A stretch of DNA of 64,000 bases from Achromobacter sp. RTa (lineage in GTDB: Bacteria > Pseudomonadota > Gammaproteobacteria > Burkholderiales > Burkholderiaceae_B): assembly GCF_000757485.1 (NCBI RefSeq), contig NZ_JPYO01000046.1, positions 97,257 through 161,256 of the forward strand, written 5' to 3'. Shown one piece after another: positions 36,304 through 47,836 of this stretch (position 1 is the first letter of the stretch; each line of letters starts with the position of its first letter). The notes beneath the pieces are model-generated. The model searched no databases. It was not told where the DNA came from and saw only the letters and a list, made by a program, of their open reading frames with translations. The position numbers were made by a program, and so were the translations under genes.

Positions 36304-37194
36304 TTTCAAAAAGAAACGATCTTGTCCCGTCCCGAGTTCACCGAACGCGACCTGCGCTCCTTGCGCATCTTCTGCACCGTGGCTCAGGCCAACGGCTTTG
36401 CCGCGGCGGAAAAGCAGCTGCACATGTCCAAGGCGTCCATCAGCCGGCACGTGCGCGAGGTCGAGGAAACGCTCGGCGTGCGGCTGTGCGACCGCGGGCC
36501 GTCCGGCTTCGAGCTGACCCAGGCGGGCAAGGTCGCGCTGGAGCTGGCGCGCGACGCGCTCAAATCGCTGGAACGCATCCGTCCGGAGATCGACGCGATC
36601 CGCGGCGTGCTGTCGGGAACCTTGTCGATCGGCATGGTCGAGCACGTTATTACCGACGCCGGCTGCCATCTTCCCGTGGCGCTGGCGGCCATGCGGGAAG
36701 AAGCCCCCGACGTCAAGGTCGAACTCACCGTCATGACGTTCAACGACCTGGACCAGGCATTGCGCGAACGGCGGGTCCAGGTCGCCATCCGCGGCATGTA
36801 CCGGCGCGAAAGCGGCTTCAATTACCAGCGGCTGTTCATCGAGCGGCACCGCATCTTCGTCACCCGCGGCAGCGTGCGCCATGGCCGCGAGCTACCGCTG
36901 GTATACCGTTCCCATCCGTTCGTCCATGACGCCCTCGGCGCTTACGGTTTCACCCGCGGCCCCGAGGCCACCGGGCTGGAGGCCATCGCCATGCTGGTCT
37001 CCACAGGGCACTATGTCGGCCTGCTGCCCCAGCACTATGCGGATTCGGTGTCGCGCCGCCACGCCCTGACGCGCCTGCCGGGCGGGCCGGCCTACGAAAA
37101 CACGATCTGCGCCATCACCGAGGTCTCGCGTCCCGCCTCCAGGGCGGTTGAACTGTTCCTGCGCCTGCTCGAACGGTTCCACCCGCCGCAATAG
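36283..37194 (+). CDS. LysR-family transcriptional regulator
   Basis: LysR regulator of 303 residues from the ATG at 36283. The HTH is in NGFAAAEKQLHMSKASISRHVREVEE and is followed by an effector domain. The start is uncertain: the ATG lies within the dyad and -10-like element, so a TTG at 36322 (next residues SRPEFTERDLRSL) could be the true start. It is divergent from the guanidino/amino acid operon at 35285 and is its likely regulator. Confidence 0.85.
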   Translation: MVSKTDTFQKETILSRPEFTERDLRSLRIFCTVAQANGFAAAEKQLHMSKASISRHVREVEETLGVRLCDRGPSGFELTQAGKVALELARDALKSLERIRPEIDAIRGVLSGTLSIGMVEHVITDAGCHLPVALAAMREEAPDVKVELTVMTFNDLDQALRERRVQVAIRGMYRRESGFNYQRLFIERHRIFVTRGSVRHGRELPLVYRSHPFVHDALGAYGFTRGPEATGLEAIAMLVSTGHYVGLLPQHYADSVSRRHALTRLPGGPAYENTICAITEVSRPASRAVELFLRLLERFHPPQ

Positions 37195-37203
37195 CGCGCG
37201 CAA

Positions 37204-37233
37204 CCTCCCCGCCGCCCGAGGCCGGCGGGGAGG
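37204..37233 (+). terminator. Stem-loop after LysR gene
   Basis: Perfect 11-bp stem CCTCCCCGCCG / CGGCGGGGAGG with an eight-base loop, beginning nine bases after the stop. No T tract follows, so termination strength is uncertain. Confidence 0.4.
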
Positions 37234-37305
37234 CTAAAATACCGGCTCGCGGCTTTTACCGGCCTCCCGGCTTTCTTCATTCCAGCGCCTTGGGCGCCCA
37301 TAATT

Positions 37306-38097
37306 ATGAAAAAACTGACTGCACTTCTTCTCGTGTCCGCAACTGCGATGCTCACGGCTTGCGGCCCCGGCGACAACGCGCCCACGGCCGGCGCGCAGGC
37401 GCCCGCCGCCGCCAAGAAAGTCGTCGTCGGCCTGGACGACAACTTCCCGCCCATGGGCTTCCGGGACGCGAACAACCAGATCGTCGGTTTCGATATCGAC
37501 ATGGCCAAGGAAGCCAGCAAGCGCCTGGGCCTGGAAGTCGAATTCAAGCCCATCGACTGGAGCGCCAAGGAAGCCGAGCTGAACGGCAAGCGCGTGGACG
37601 TGCTGTGGAACGGCCTGACCATCACCGAGGAGCGCAAGAAGAACATCAGCTTCACCTCCCCGTACATGGCCAACCACCAGATCATCATCGTGGGCAATGC
37701 GTCGCCCGTGAAGGCCAAGGCGGACCTGGCCGGCAAGGTCGTGGGCGCCCAGGACGGCAGCAGCGCCACGGATGCCATCGCCAAGGACCCGGTCGCCGCG
37801 CAGATCAAGGAAGTGAAGAAGTTCGGCGACAACGTCACGGCCCTGATGGACCTGGCCGCCGGCCGCCTGGACGCCATCGTCGTCGACGAAGTGGTGGGCC
37901 GCTACCTGATCAGCAAGCGCGCGGGTGAATACCGCGTGCTGGACGAGAACTTCGGCACGGAAGACTACGGCGTCGGCGTGCGCAAGGACGACACCGAACT
38001 GCTGGGCAAGCTGAACACCACGCTGGATTCGATGAAGCAGGACGGCACCGCCGGCCGCATCGCCACCCAGTGGTTCGGCGCCAACATCATCAAGTAA
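37306..38097 (+). CDS. Amino acid ABC transporter substrate-binding lipoprotein
   Basis: 263-residue receptor with a lipobox LTAC (Cys19) after an 18-residue signal, so it is a membrane-anchored lipoprotein. The mature part has VVVGLDDNFPPMGFRD and the conserved NGLTITEERKKNISFTSPY motif of the cystine/glutamine-type receptors. It begins an operon with one permease and one ATPase. The ligand is not assignable with confidence; a polar amino acid such as cystine is a reasonable guess. Confidence 0.88.
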   Translation: MKKLTALLLVSATAMLTACGPGDNAPTAGAQAPAAAKKVVVGLDDNFPPMGFRDANNQIVGFDIDMAKEASKRLGLEVEFKPIDWSAKEAELNGKRVDVLWNGLTITEERKKNISFTSPYMANHQIIIVGNASPVKAKADLAGKVVGAQDGSSATDAIAKDPVAAQIKEVKKFGDNVTALMDLAAGRLDAIVVDEVVGRYLISKRAGEYRVLDENFGTEDYGVGVRKDDTELLGKLNTTLDSMKQDGTAGRIATQWFGANIIK

Positions 38098-38104
38098 GCG
38101 GCAG

Positions 38105-38133
38105 GGCGCCCGCGGCCCGCCGGCCCGGGCGCC
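38105..38133 (+). terminator. Intercistronic stem-loop after receptor gene
   Basis: 8-bp stem GGCGCCCG / CGGGCGCC with a 13-base loop, eight bases after the receptor stop and in a 128-base gap before the permease. It may reduce read-through or protect the receptor mRNA, giving more receptor than membrane subunits. Confidence 0.45.
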
Positions 38134-38225
38134 TCGCCCTGTTTTCGCAGCCCGCCGCAGCGCCACCGCGCGCCAGGCGGGCTTGCTCATGACTCCCTGT
38201 TGCCCTGGCGGCGCGAACCCACTGC

Positions 38226-38879
38226 ATGGACTACGTACTCTCCCTATTGGGGCCATTGGCGCAAGGCGCGAAAGTCACCTTGACGCTGTTTTTCATCACG
38301 CTGGCGCTGGCGGTCCCCCTGGGGCTGGCGCTGGCGCTGGTGCGGATATCCAAATGGAAGCTGTTGAGCCGCCTGGTCAATGGCTACATCTGGCTCATGC
38401 GCGGCACGCCGCTGATGCTCCAGATGCTGTTCATCTATTTCGCGCTGCCCTTCGTGCCCGTGGTGGGGGTACGGCTGCCGGACTTTCCCGCGGCCGTGGT
38501 GGCCTTCGCGCTGAACTACGCCGCCTACTTCGCCGAGATCTTCCGCGCGGGCATCCTGTCGGTCGACCGGGGTCAGTACGAGGGCAGCAAGGTGCTGGGC
38601 ATGACCTACCTGCAGACCTTGCGCCGCATCGTGCTGCCGCAGATGGTGCAGCGGGTGCTGCCGCCCATGAGCAACGAGACCATCACGCTGGTCAAGGATA
38701 CTTCGCTCATCTATGTGCTGGCGCTCAATGACATCCTCCGCACGGCCCGCGGCATCGTGCAGCGCGATTTCACGACCACGCCGTTCCTGGTCGCCGCCGC
38801 CTTCTATCTCATCATGACGCTGGTTCTGACGTGGTTCTTCCAGCATATGGAAAAGCGCTATGCCAAATACGACCAGTAA
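38226..38879 (+). CDS. Amino acid ABC transporter permease
   Basis: 217-residue permease with about five membrane spans and an EAA loop at [20 protein letters not shown]. Only one permease is encoded, so the channel should be a homodimer, unlike the two other ABC systems here. Its end overlaps the ATPase gene by 20 bases. Confidence 0.9.
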   Translation: MDYVLSLLGPLAQGAKVTLTLFFITLALAVPLGLALALVRISKWKLLSRLVNGYIWLMRGTPLMLQMLFIYFALPFVPVVGVRLPDFPAAVVAFALNYAAYFAEIFRAGILSVDRGQYEGSKVLGMTYLQTLRRIVLPQMVQRVLPPMSNETITLVKDTSLIYVLALNDILRTARGIVQRDFTTTPFLVAAAFYLIMTLVLTWFFQHMEKRYAKYDQ

Positions 38880-39654
38880 TCCGCCGTCGGGGCGCCCCGT
38901 CATGATCGAGGCGCGCGGCATCGTCAAGTCGTTCGGCCCCCACCGCGTGCTCGACCGCGTGTCGCTGACCCTGGGGCAGGGCGAGGTGGTGGCGGTGATC
39001 GGCCCGTCCGGCTCCGGCAAGAGCACCTTCCTGCGCTGCCTTAACCACCTGGAAACCATAGACGAAGGCAGCGTCGAGGTCGAAGGCGAAGTCATGGCGC
39101 GCGCGGTCGAGGGCGGCCGCAGCCAATATGCCAGCGACGCCGACGTGCGCCGCATCTGCCGCAAGATGGGCATGGTGTTCCAGTCGTTCAATCTGTTCCC
39201 GCACATGACGGTTCTGCAGAACGTCATCGAGGCCCCCATTACCGTCAAGGGCATGGCGCGCGCCGAGATCGTTCCCAAGGCCGAGGAGCTGTTGCGCAAG
39301 GTCGGGCTGCTGAACAAGCGCGACAACTATCCGGGGCGCCTGTCGGGCGGCCAGAAGCAGCGGGTGGCGATCGCCCGGGCGCTGGCGATGGAGCCCGACA
39401 TCATGCTGTTCGACGAGCCCACCTCCGCGCTCGACCCGGAACTGACCGGCGAGGTGCTGCGCACCATGAAGCAGCTGGCCGACGAACGCATGACCATGCT
39501 GGTCGTCACCCATGAAATGGGGTTCGCGCGGGAGGTCGCGCACCGCGTGATCTTCATGGACGAAGGCCGGATCGTCGAGGAATCTCCCTCGGCTGAATTT
39601 TTCCGCGCGCCGCAGCATGCGCGCAGCCGGGAGTTCCTGGCACACATGCTCTGA
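38860..39654 (+). CDS. Amino acid ABC transporter ATP-binding protein
   Basis: 264-residue ATPase with Walker [11 protein letters not shown]-loop [10 protein letters not shown], signature LSGGQKQR, Walker B IMLFDE and H-loop VTHEMGF. It belongs to the receptor-permease pair just upstream. FetAB-like genes follow after 26 bases and may be co-transcribed. Confidence 0.92.
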   Translation: MPNTTSNPPSGRPVMIEARGIVKSFGPHRVLDRVSLTLGQGEVVAVIGPSGSGKSTFLRCLNHLETIDEGSVEVEGEVMARAVEGGRSQYASDADVRRICRKMGMVFQSFNLFPHMTVLQNVIEAPITVKGMARAEIVPKAEELLRKVGLLNKRDNYPGRLSGGQKQRVAIARALAMEPDIMLFDEPTSALDPELTGEVLRTMKQLADERMTMLVVTHEMGFAREVAHRVIFMDEGRIVEESPSAEFFRAPQHARSREFLAHML

Positions 39655-39680
39655 GCCGGGCCGCCGGCCGACGCCCGTCC

Positions 39681-40304
39681 ATGCCCGCCGCTGCCTCCGA
39701 CAAGCCGCTGCTCCGCCTGCGCGGGCTGTACAGCCCGCGCCTGTCGCCCGTCAGCCTGGATCTCGCCGCCGGGGAATGCGCGGCCGTCATGGGTCCCTCG
39801 GGGGCCGGCAAATCCCTGTTGCTGCGGCAGGTCGCCGATCTGGATCCGGGCCACGGCGAGGCCGAACTCGCCGGCCGGCTGCGGTCCCGCATGCGCGGCT
39901 ACGAATGGCGGCGCCAGGTCATGTACTGCCAGGCCGAGGCCGGCTGGTGGGAAGACCGCGTGGCGCCGCATTTCGCGGACCGCGCCAAGGCGGCCGCCAT
40001 CATGGGCCGGTTGGGCCTGGCCGAGGACAAGCTGGATGCGCTGGTGAATGAACTGTCCACCGGCGAGCGACAGCGCCTGGGGCTGGTGCGCGCCCTGGCG
40101 CTGGCCCCGCGCGTGCTGCTGCTGGACGAGCCCACGGCGGCGCTGGACCAGGCGGCGACCGGGCGCGTCGAGGACGAATTGCGGCGCTACCTGAAGGACG
40201 GCGCCGCGATATTGATGGTCACCCATAGCGCGGACCAGGCCCAGCGCATGGCGCGCCGCTCCTGGCGCATGGAGCAGGGCAGGCTGGAGCCGCTATGGAC
40301 GTGA
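39681..40304 (+). CDS. fetA: FetA-like ABC ATPase (metal export)
   Basis: 207-residue short ATPase of the FetA/YbbL family, which with FetB is implicated in iron export and peroxide resistance. Walker A is GPSGAGKS, the signature is the family variant LSTGERQR and Walker B is VLLLDEPTAALD. It overlaps fetB by ten bases. It follows the amino acid importer after 26 bases in the same direction, but the two systems are functionally separate. Confidence 0.85.
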   Translation: MPAAASDKPLLRLRGLYSPRLSPVSLDLAAGECAAVMGPSGAGKSLLLRQVADLDPGHGEAELAGRLRSRMRGYEWRRQVMYCQAEAGWWEDRVAPHFADRAKAAAIMGRLGLAEDKLDALVNELSTGERQRLGLVRALALAPRVLLLDEPTAALDQAATGRVEDELRRYLKDGAAILMVTHSADQAQRMARRSWRMEQGRLEPLWT

Positions 40305-41089
40305 TCAAGCTGCAGGCGCTGGACCTGGCGGTCGCATCGCTGCTGGTGGTGCTGAGCGCGGGGATCTCCTTCGCGCTGAGGCTGAACATGCAGCGCCAGG
40401 TCCTTTGGGCGGCTGTCCGCACGGTGGTGCAGCTGCTGCTGGTGGGGCACATCCTGCGCATCGTGTTCGCGCACGCGGCCCCTTGGCTGACTGCGCTGGT
40501 CGTCGCGGTGATGATGGCCCTGGCCGCCAGGGAAGTGGCCTCGCGCCCCAAGGCCAGGCTGGCTGGCCGAGGCAATGGTTGGGTGGGCGCGATGGCGGTG
40601 GCGGGAACCACCGTGATTACCGTGCTGTTCATCCTGAATACGGCGCTGCGCCCCGATCCCTGGTACGACCCGCGCTACACGATTGCGCTGATCGGCATCG
40701 TGCTGGGCAGCGTGCTCAATGCCGCCAGCCTGGCGCTGGATGGCGTGCTGTCCGGGGTGCGGCGGGAGAAGCTCGCCATCGAGGCCCGGCTTGCATTGGG
40801 CGCGCCCGCGCGGCAGGCGTTCTCGTCGCTGCTGCGCGAGTCCGTGCGGCGCGGCATCGTGCCCAGCATCAACCAGATGTCGGCCGCCGGCATCATCACG
40901 CTTCCCGGCATCATGACCGGCCAGATCATCGCCGGCATGGACCCGATAGAGGCCGCCAAGTACCAGATCCTGCTGATGTTCCTGCTGTGCGGCGCAAGCG
41001 GCATGGCGGCGATCGGCGCGGCCTACGGCGCCATGCGCCGCCTTACCGACGACCGCGGCCGGCTCCGCCTGGACCGGCTGTTGCCGTAG
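40295..41089 (+). CDS. fetB: FetB-like ABC permease (metal export)
   Basis: 264-residue membrane partner of FetA (YbbM/UPF0014 family) with seven predicted spans and the family motif INQMSAAGIITLPGIMTGQI near residue 190. Its stop codon TAG at 41087-41089 lies inside the left copy of the 66-bp repeat (41086-41151). Assigned role: iron or other metal efflux, from family knowledge. Confidence 0.85.
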   Translation: MDVIKLQALDLAVASLLVVLSAGISFALRLNMQRQVLWAAVRTVVQLLLVGHILRIVFAHAAPWLTALVVAVMMALAAREVASRPKARLAGRGNGWVGAMAVAGTTVITVLFILNTALRPDPWYDPRYTIALIGIVLGSVLNAASLALDGVLSGVRREKLAIEARLALGAPARQAFSSLLRESVRRGIVPSINQMSAAGIITLPGIMTGQIIAGMDPIEAAKYQILLMFLLCGASGMAAIGAAYGAMRRLTDDRGRLRLDRLLP

Positions 41090-41151
41090 GATGGGTGTAG
41101 CGCGAGAGTTCTTAAGCTAGAACACCGCCCTCCAACGCGCGAAACCCATGC
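41086..41151 (-). repeat. Dispersed repeat, copy 2 (left arm of inverted pair)
   Basis: 66-bp element starting GTAGGATGGGTGTAGCGCGA and ending AACGCGCGAAACCCATGC. It is the inverted counterpart of 41204-41269 and related to the copy at 26-86. It includes the last bases of the fetB-like gene. Confidence 0.75.
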
Positions 41152-41203
41152 TGTTGTGAAAGGCTGTTTTCCGGCCGATATCGAGCACTGTCTGCCCACG
41201 GCC

Positions 41204-41269
41204 GCATGGGTTGCGCGCGTTGGAAGGCAGCGTTCGCGTGTCGGTGATCTCGCGCTTTACCCATCCTAC
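41204..41269 (+). repeat. Dispersed repeat, copy 3 (right arm of inverted pair)
   Basis: 66-bp element from GCATGGGTTGCGCGCGTTGG to CTCGCGCTTTACCCATCCTAC, in opposite orientation to copy 2 with 52 bases between. The outer ends are well conserved and the middles diverge. Homology with copy 1 extends 19 bases further left, to 41185. Confidence 0.75.
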
Positions 41270-41302
41270 AAAAAACCGGCAGCCCGAAAGGCTGCCGGTT
41301 TT
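41270..41302. terminator. Strong bidirectional rho-independent terminator
   Basis: Perfect 9-bp stem CCGGCAGCC / GGCTGCCGG with a five-base loop, flanked by A5 on the left and T4 on the right. It lies between the convergent fetB-like and icd genes and can serve both; for icd, 20 bases separate the stop codon from the hairpin. Confidence 0.85.
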
Positions 41303-41321
41303 CTCATCGCAACGCTACCGT

Positions 41322-43930
<2,609 letters not shown>

Positions 43931-43959
43931 TTGACAAAGCGCGGCGCTTGGAGGATGCT
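43931..43959 (+). promoter_or_regulatory. Predicted promoter of the ilvA leader
   Basis: TTGACA at 43931-43936, a perfect -35 consensus, with GATGCT 17 bases further at 43954-43959 as a weak -10. Transcription would begin close to the leader ATG at 43967, so the leader peptide may be translated from a nearly leaderless mRNA. Confidence 0.55.
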
Positions 43960-43966
43960 ACGCCCC

Positions 43967-44029
43967 ATGCATTTCCGCGCCGTCCGCATTTCGCTGATTA
44001 TTACCATCATTCCTGGAATGGTGGGTTAG
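43967..44029 (+). CDS. ilvA leader (attenuation) peptide, 20 residues
   Basis: Short reading frame ending 92 bases before ilvA, encoding a 20-residue peptide with ISLIITIIP and then GMVG: five Ile codons plus one Leu, one Thr and two Val (five Ile, one Thr in the eight codons from ISL on). Such runs of the pathway amino acids are the hallmark of ribosome-mediated attenuation. A Rho-independent terminator follows 24 bases after its stop. An ATG four codons upstream (43955) is in frame but overlaps the GGAGG box. Isoleucine shortage would stall the ribosome on the Ile codons and allow ilvA transcription. Confidence 0.78.
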   Translation: MHFRAVRISLIITIIPGMVG

Positions 44030-44052
44030 CGCGCGACCGCATTGTCACAGCC

Positions 44053-44077
44053 ACCCGCCCCACGAGGCGGGTTTTTT
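44053..44077 (+). terminator. Attenuator terminator upstream of ilvA
   Basis: Stem ACCCGCC / GGCGGGT with six-base loop, followed by six T residues (44072-44077). It lies between the leader peptide and ilvA, with no other gene to terminate, which supports attenuation. GGGT near the leader's end (44023-44026) could pair with ACCC of the left arm as a competing antiterminator. Confidence 0.8.
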
Positions 44078-44120
44078 GTGGCCGCCTCTGCCGGGCAAGC
44101 ACACCGAAGCAGAGAGCCAG

Positions 44121-45716
44121 ATGCACCCAACCCCGCAAGCCCCGCACTCCACGCAAGCCCAACCGCAGGCCGCCGCCTTCCAGGACGGCAAGGCCTCGCC
44201 GATGGAATACCTGAGGCATATCCTGACCGCGCGGATCTACGACATCGCCCGCGAAACCGAGCTGGATCCCGCCCGCGGCCTGTCGGCCAGGCTGGGCAAC
44301 CCGGTGTTCTTCAAGCGCGAAGACAACCAGCCGGTGTTTTCATTCAAGGTGCGGGGCGCCTACAACAAGATGCGCAATACGCCGCAGGCGGCGCTGGACC
44401 GGGGCGTGATCACGGCATCGGCCGGCAACCATGCCCAGGGCGTCGCCATTTCGGCCGCCAAGATGGGCGTGCGCGCCATCATCGTGGTGCCGCAGACCAC
44501 GCCGCAGGTCAAAGTGGACGCCGTGAAGGCGCATGGCGGTCCTACCGTCACGGTGGTGCAGGCGGGCGATTCGTATAGCGACGCCTACGCCCACGCGCAG
44601 AAGCTGGCGCGGGCGCAGGACCTGACCTTCATACCCGCCTTCGACGATCCCTACGTGATCGCCGGGCAGGGCACGGTGGGCATGGAGATCCTGCGCCAGC
44701 ACGCCGGTCCCCTGCATGCCGTGTTCGTGCCGATCGGCGGCGGCGGGCTGGCGGCGGGGATCGCCACGTACATCAAGGCGGTGGACCCGGGCGTCAAGGT
44801 CATCGGCGTGCAGACGGAGGATTCCTGCGCGATGTCCCTGTCCATGCAGGTGGGAGAGCGCGTCAATCTGCCCGAAGTGGGCCTGTTCTCGGACGGCACG
44901 GCCGTCAAACTGGTGGGCGAAGAGACCTTCCGCCTGTGCCGGGAGTATCTGGACGAGATCATTCTGGTGGATACGGACGCGGTCTGCGCGGCGATCAAGG
45001 ACGTGTTCCTGGATACCCGCAGCGTGCTGGAACCGGCAGGCGCGCTGGCAGTGGCCGGACTGAAGAAGTACGTCCAACGCGATGGCGTGCAAGGCGTGCC
45101 CATGGTGGCGGTGACCTCGGGCGCGAACATGAACTTCGATCGCCTGCGCTTCGTGGCGGACCGCGCCGAGGTCGGCGAGGCCCGCGAGGCGGTCTTCGCC
45201 GTGACGGTGCCGGAGGAGCGCGGCAGTTTCCGCCGCTTCTGCGGCGTGATCGGCCAGCGTAGCGTGACGGAGTTCAACTACCGCATCGCCGATGCGCGGA
45301 CCGCCCACATCTTCGTCAGCGTGCAGATCGCCCGGCGCGGCGACGCGGCGGAGATCATGGCCGCCTTGCAGGAGCAGGGGTTCTCGGTCGGGGACCTGAC
45401 CAACAATGAGCTGTCGAAACAGCATATCCGTTACATGGTCGGCGGCCGTTCGCCGCTGGCGGGCGGCGAGCGCCTGTTCCGTTTCGAGTTCCCGGAGCGG
45501 CCGGGCGCGCTGATGAAATTCCTGGCCGCGATGGCCCCCAACTGGAACATCAGCCTGTTCCACTACCGCAACCAGGGCGCGGACTTCAGTTCGGCGCTGG
45601 TCGGCATCCAGGCGCCGGTGGCCGACAGCGCGGCGCTGGACGCGTTCCTGCGCGAGCTGGGCTACGCGCACTTCGAGGAAACCGGCAACGACGCCTACCG
45701 CCAGTTCCTGGCCTGA
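44121..45716 (+). CDS. ilvA: Threonine ammonia-lyase, biosynthetic
   Basis: First committed enzyme of isoleucine synthesis: L-threonine to 2-oxobutanoate plus ammonia. The 531-residue length and the two C-terminal ACT-like regulatory repeats (starting around AVFAVTVPEERGSFRRF and RLFRFEFPERPGALMKF) define the long, isoleucine-inhibited type. PLP lysine is Lys76 in FSFKVRGAYNK; GGGGLAAG binds the phosphate. The start MHPTPQ is preferred. An upstream leader peptide and terminator point to attenuation. It converges with the unknown gene at 45721, four bases away. Confidence 0.95.
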   Translation: MHPTPQAPHSTQAQPQAAAFQDGKASPMEYLRHILTARIYDIARETELDPARGLSARLGNPVFFKREDNQPVFSFKVRGAYNKMRNTPQAALDRGVITASAGNHAQGVAISAAKMGVRAIIVVPQTTPQVKVDAVKAHGGPTVTVVQAGDSYSDAYAHAQKLARAQDLTFIPAFDDPYVIAGQGTVGMEILRQHAGPLHAVFVPIGGGGLAAGIATYIKAVDPGVKVIGVQTEDSCAMSLSMQVGERVNLPEVGLFSDGTAVKLVGEETFRLCREYLDEIILVDTDAVCAAIKDVFLDTRSVLEPAGALAVAGLKKYVQRDGVQGVPMVAVTSGANMNFDRLRFVADRAEVGEAREAVFAVTVPEERGSFRRFCGVIGQRSVTEFNYRIADARTAHIFVSVQIARRGDAAEIMAALQEQGFSVGDLTNNELSKQHIRYMVGGRSPLAGGERLFRFEFPERPGALMKFLAAMAPNWNISLFHYRNQGADFSSALVGIQAPVADSAALDAFLRELGYAHFEETGNDAYRQFLA

Positions 45717-45720
45717 GCGC

Positions 45721-46653
45721 TCAGCCGGCCGTGCAGCCCGGTTTGCGGGGCAAGGCCGTGCCGGGCCGCAGGCTCAGCGCGGCGCGGCCGGAGGCCTGTG
45801 TCAGCTGCAGGGTGGCGGCGCGCCAGGCCGGGACCTGGTCGAAGGCCACGTCGGGCGTGGCGGTGGTTTTGGACAACGCGTCCGGCCGGTCGAACTGGAT
45901 GGAAGGCAGGCCCAGGCACGTATCCTTGAAGTCCAGGCGCGCCAGTTCGCGGCCGTCGCTCATGCGCACGGCCCGGAACGCCAGCGGGGTGCTTACGAAC
46001 TTGGTGATGGCGGGCACGAGCTGCCGGTAGCCATAGGCGTCCGTGACGTAGTGGGTGGGTTCGACCTCGACCGCGTCGCGGCCGGGCGGGACCGCCAGAT
46101 AGGCCACGCCGTCGGCCACGTCCAGCAGCTTGCCGGGCCCGATGTTCAGCGCTTTCAGGGGCGCGTGGCGGATCATGACGGTTTCGTTCCAGGACGTGGA
46201 TATCCGCGTCCAGCCCGGCAGGCGCGCGTCCTCGAAGCGGGTGACGGCAAGACGGTCGCGTTTCGGGTCGTCGGACACGGCGAGCCGGGTCACGCGCAGT
46301 TTGCCATTGGCGACCTGCAGGTGCGCGAGCGCCGTGCCCGCGCTGGAGCTGGTGAAATAGGCCAGAACGGCATCCGTCTCCAGCGCCTTGGCCGTGGACG
46401 CGCAGAAGAAGGCGCGGGCCGCGATGTCCTTGCCGCCTGGATAGAGCAGGGCGCCGACCTCCTTGCCGCAGAGCTCGGCGCCGCCATACGTGATGGTGGT
46501 GCGGCGGGAGGCCTGGCGCTGGCCGGTGTTCCAGTCGCTGCGGCTGCCGGTGACGGCGTCCACCACCAGCCCGTGATTGTCGTAGATGACCGCCGCGCCG
46601 GCGGGCGCGGCTAGCAGGCCGAGCAAAAAAGCGGCAACGCGGTTCCTCGTCAT
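45721..46653 (-). CDS. Secreted protein of unknown function
   Basis: 310 residues with a signal peptide from MTRNRVAAFLLGLLAAPAGAA, cleaved near AGAAVIY. The ATG at 46653 has GGGAG upstream, whereas the longer ATG at 46671 does not. The mature protein is beta-rich, with four cysteines (two near CGKE and FFCAST, the others in DTCLG and GCTAG) that may form disulfides. I do not recognise the family. It converges on ilvA and shares no operon with it. Confidence 0.75.
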   Translation of the reverse strand: MTRNRVAAFLLGLLAAPAGAAVIYDNHGLVVDAVTGSRSDWNTGQRQASRRTTITYGGAELCGKEVGALLYPGGKDIAARAFFCASTAKALETDAVLAYFTSSSAGTALAHLQVANGKLRVTRLAVSDDPKRDRLAVTRFEDARLPGWTRISTSWNETVMIRHAPLKALNIGPGKLLDVADGVAYLAVPPGRDAVEVEPTHYVTDAYGYRQLVPAITKFVSTPLAFRAVRMSDGRELARLDFKDTCLGLPSIQFDRPDALSKTTATPDVAFDQVPAWRAATLQLTQASGRAALSLRPGTALPRKPGCTAG

Positions 46654-46729
46654 CGGCGGGCTCCCTGGCATGGCTGGAGGAATGAATATATACCCCAGGA
46701 TCCCGCCGGACTTGGGCCGCCCGACAGCG

Positions 46730-47644
46730 CTACTGCGGTCCGAGCTTGCGGATCAGGCCGTCCAGCATGTCGAGTTCGGCGGGCAGCAGATCCGTCAGCG
46801 GCGCGCGCACCGGGCCGGCGTCGTGGCCGACCAGCTTGGCGCCCGCCTTGACGATGCTGACCGCGTAGCCGGGCACGCGGTTGCGGATTTCCAGGTAGGG
46901 CAGGAAAAAGTCATCGAGCAGCCGGTTGGTGGTGCCGTGGTCGCCCGCCGCGATGGCGCGGTAGAACTCCATCGCCGTGCGGGGCACGAAGTTGAAGACG
47001 GCCGACGAGTAGACCGGCACGCCCAGCGCCCGATAGGCGGCGGCGTAGACCTCCGCGGTGGGCAGGCCGCCCAGGTACGAGAAGCGGTCGCCCAGCTTGC
47101 GGCGGATGCGGACCATGGCCTCGATGTCTCCTACGCCGTCCTTGAAGCCGATCAGGTTGGGGCAGCGTTCGGCCAGCTGGGCCAGGCTGTCCGCCGACAG
47201 ACGGGATTGCGCGCGGTTGTAGACGATGACGCCGATCCTGACCGATTTGCACACTTGCTCCACATGAGCGGCGATGCCTTGCTGCGAGGCTTCCGTCAGG
47301 TAGTGGGGCAGCAACAGGATGCCCTTGGCGCCCAGGCGTTCGGCCTCCTGGGCGTAGGCGATCGCGCTGCGCGTGGGGCCGCCCGCGCCGGCCAGGATGG
47401 GCACCTTGCCGGCGCAGGTCTGCACCGCGGTGCGGATGACGTCGGAATATTCCTGTGGCGCCAGCGAGAAGATTTCTCCGGTGCCGCCGGCGGCGAACAG
47501 GGCGGTCGCGCCGTACGGGGCGAGCCACTCCAGGCGCTGCGCATAGGTCCTGGCGTTGAAGTCGCCGTTCTGGTTGAAATCGGTCACCGGAAAGGACAGC
47601 AAGCCTTCCGAAACGATGTCCTTGAGTTCCTGCGGGGTCGTCAT
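46730..47644 (-). CDS. kdgD: 5-dehydro-4-deoxyglucarate dehydratase (KdgD-like)
   Basis: DapA-family enzyme of 304 residues that dehydrates and decarboxylates 5-dehydro-4-deoxyglucarate to 2-oxoglutarate semialdehyde. The N-terminal pattern [16 protein letters not shown] is typical of KdgD, and Lys168 in [10 protein letters not shown] forms the Schiff base with Tyr142 nearby. The start MTTPQEL is preferred over an ATG 28 codons upstream that lies beyond the operator. It is divergent from garD, the enzyme that makes its substrate, so the two encode consecutive steps. Confidence 0.9.
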   Translation of the reverse strand: MTTPQELKDIVSEGLLSFPVTDFNQNGDFNARTYAQRLEWLAPYGATALFAAGGTGEIFSLAPQEYSDVIRTAVQTCAGKVPILAGAGGPTRSAIAYAQEAERLGAKGILLLPHYLTEASQQGIAAHVEQVCKSVRIGVIVYNRAQSRLSADSLAQLAERCPNLIGFKDGVGDIEAMVRIRRKLGDRFSYLGGLPTAEVYAAAYRALGVPVYSSAVFNFVPRTAMEFYRAIAAGDHGTTNRLLDDFFLPYLEIRNRVPGYAVSIVKAGAKLVGHDAGPVRAPLTDLLPAELDMLDGLIRKLGPQ

Positions 47645-47716
47645 GTTGCGTTCATCCTTGGGCGGGCGCCGCCAGCGCCTGGCTGGCTTGCGGTCTTGGG
47701 TCAAAAGAGATCGGTC

Positions 47717-47726
47717 ATCGTACAAC
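47717..47726. promoter_or_regulatory. Operator half-pair A (ATCGTACAAC)
   Basis: ATCGTACAAC in the kdgD-garD divergent intergenic region. The exact reverse complement occurs at 47827-47836, so each divergent gene has one copy on its side. GntR/FadR-type regulators bind motifs of this kind, but no regulator gene is adjacent. Confidence 0.6.
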
Positions 47727-47826
47727 ATCGTTCCCCCCCAAACAAGGTGAATTCATAAGAGGGCAGTCCGGATATCAAGGGGAAACCCGGAATTTATTTT
47801 CCGATATTTTCGGCGTTATTCTCTGA

Positions 47827-47836
47827 GTTGTACGAT
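47827..47836. promoter_or_regulatory. Operator half-pair B (GTTGTACGAT)
   Basis: GTTGTACGAT, the exact reverse complement of the element at 47717-47726, 51 bases upstream of garD. It is followed by AACTTGT, which may extend the site. Confidence 0.6.
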
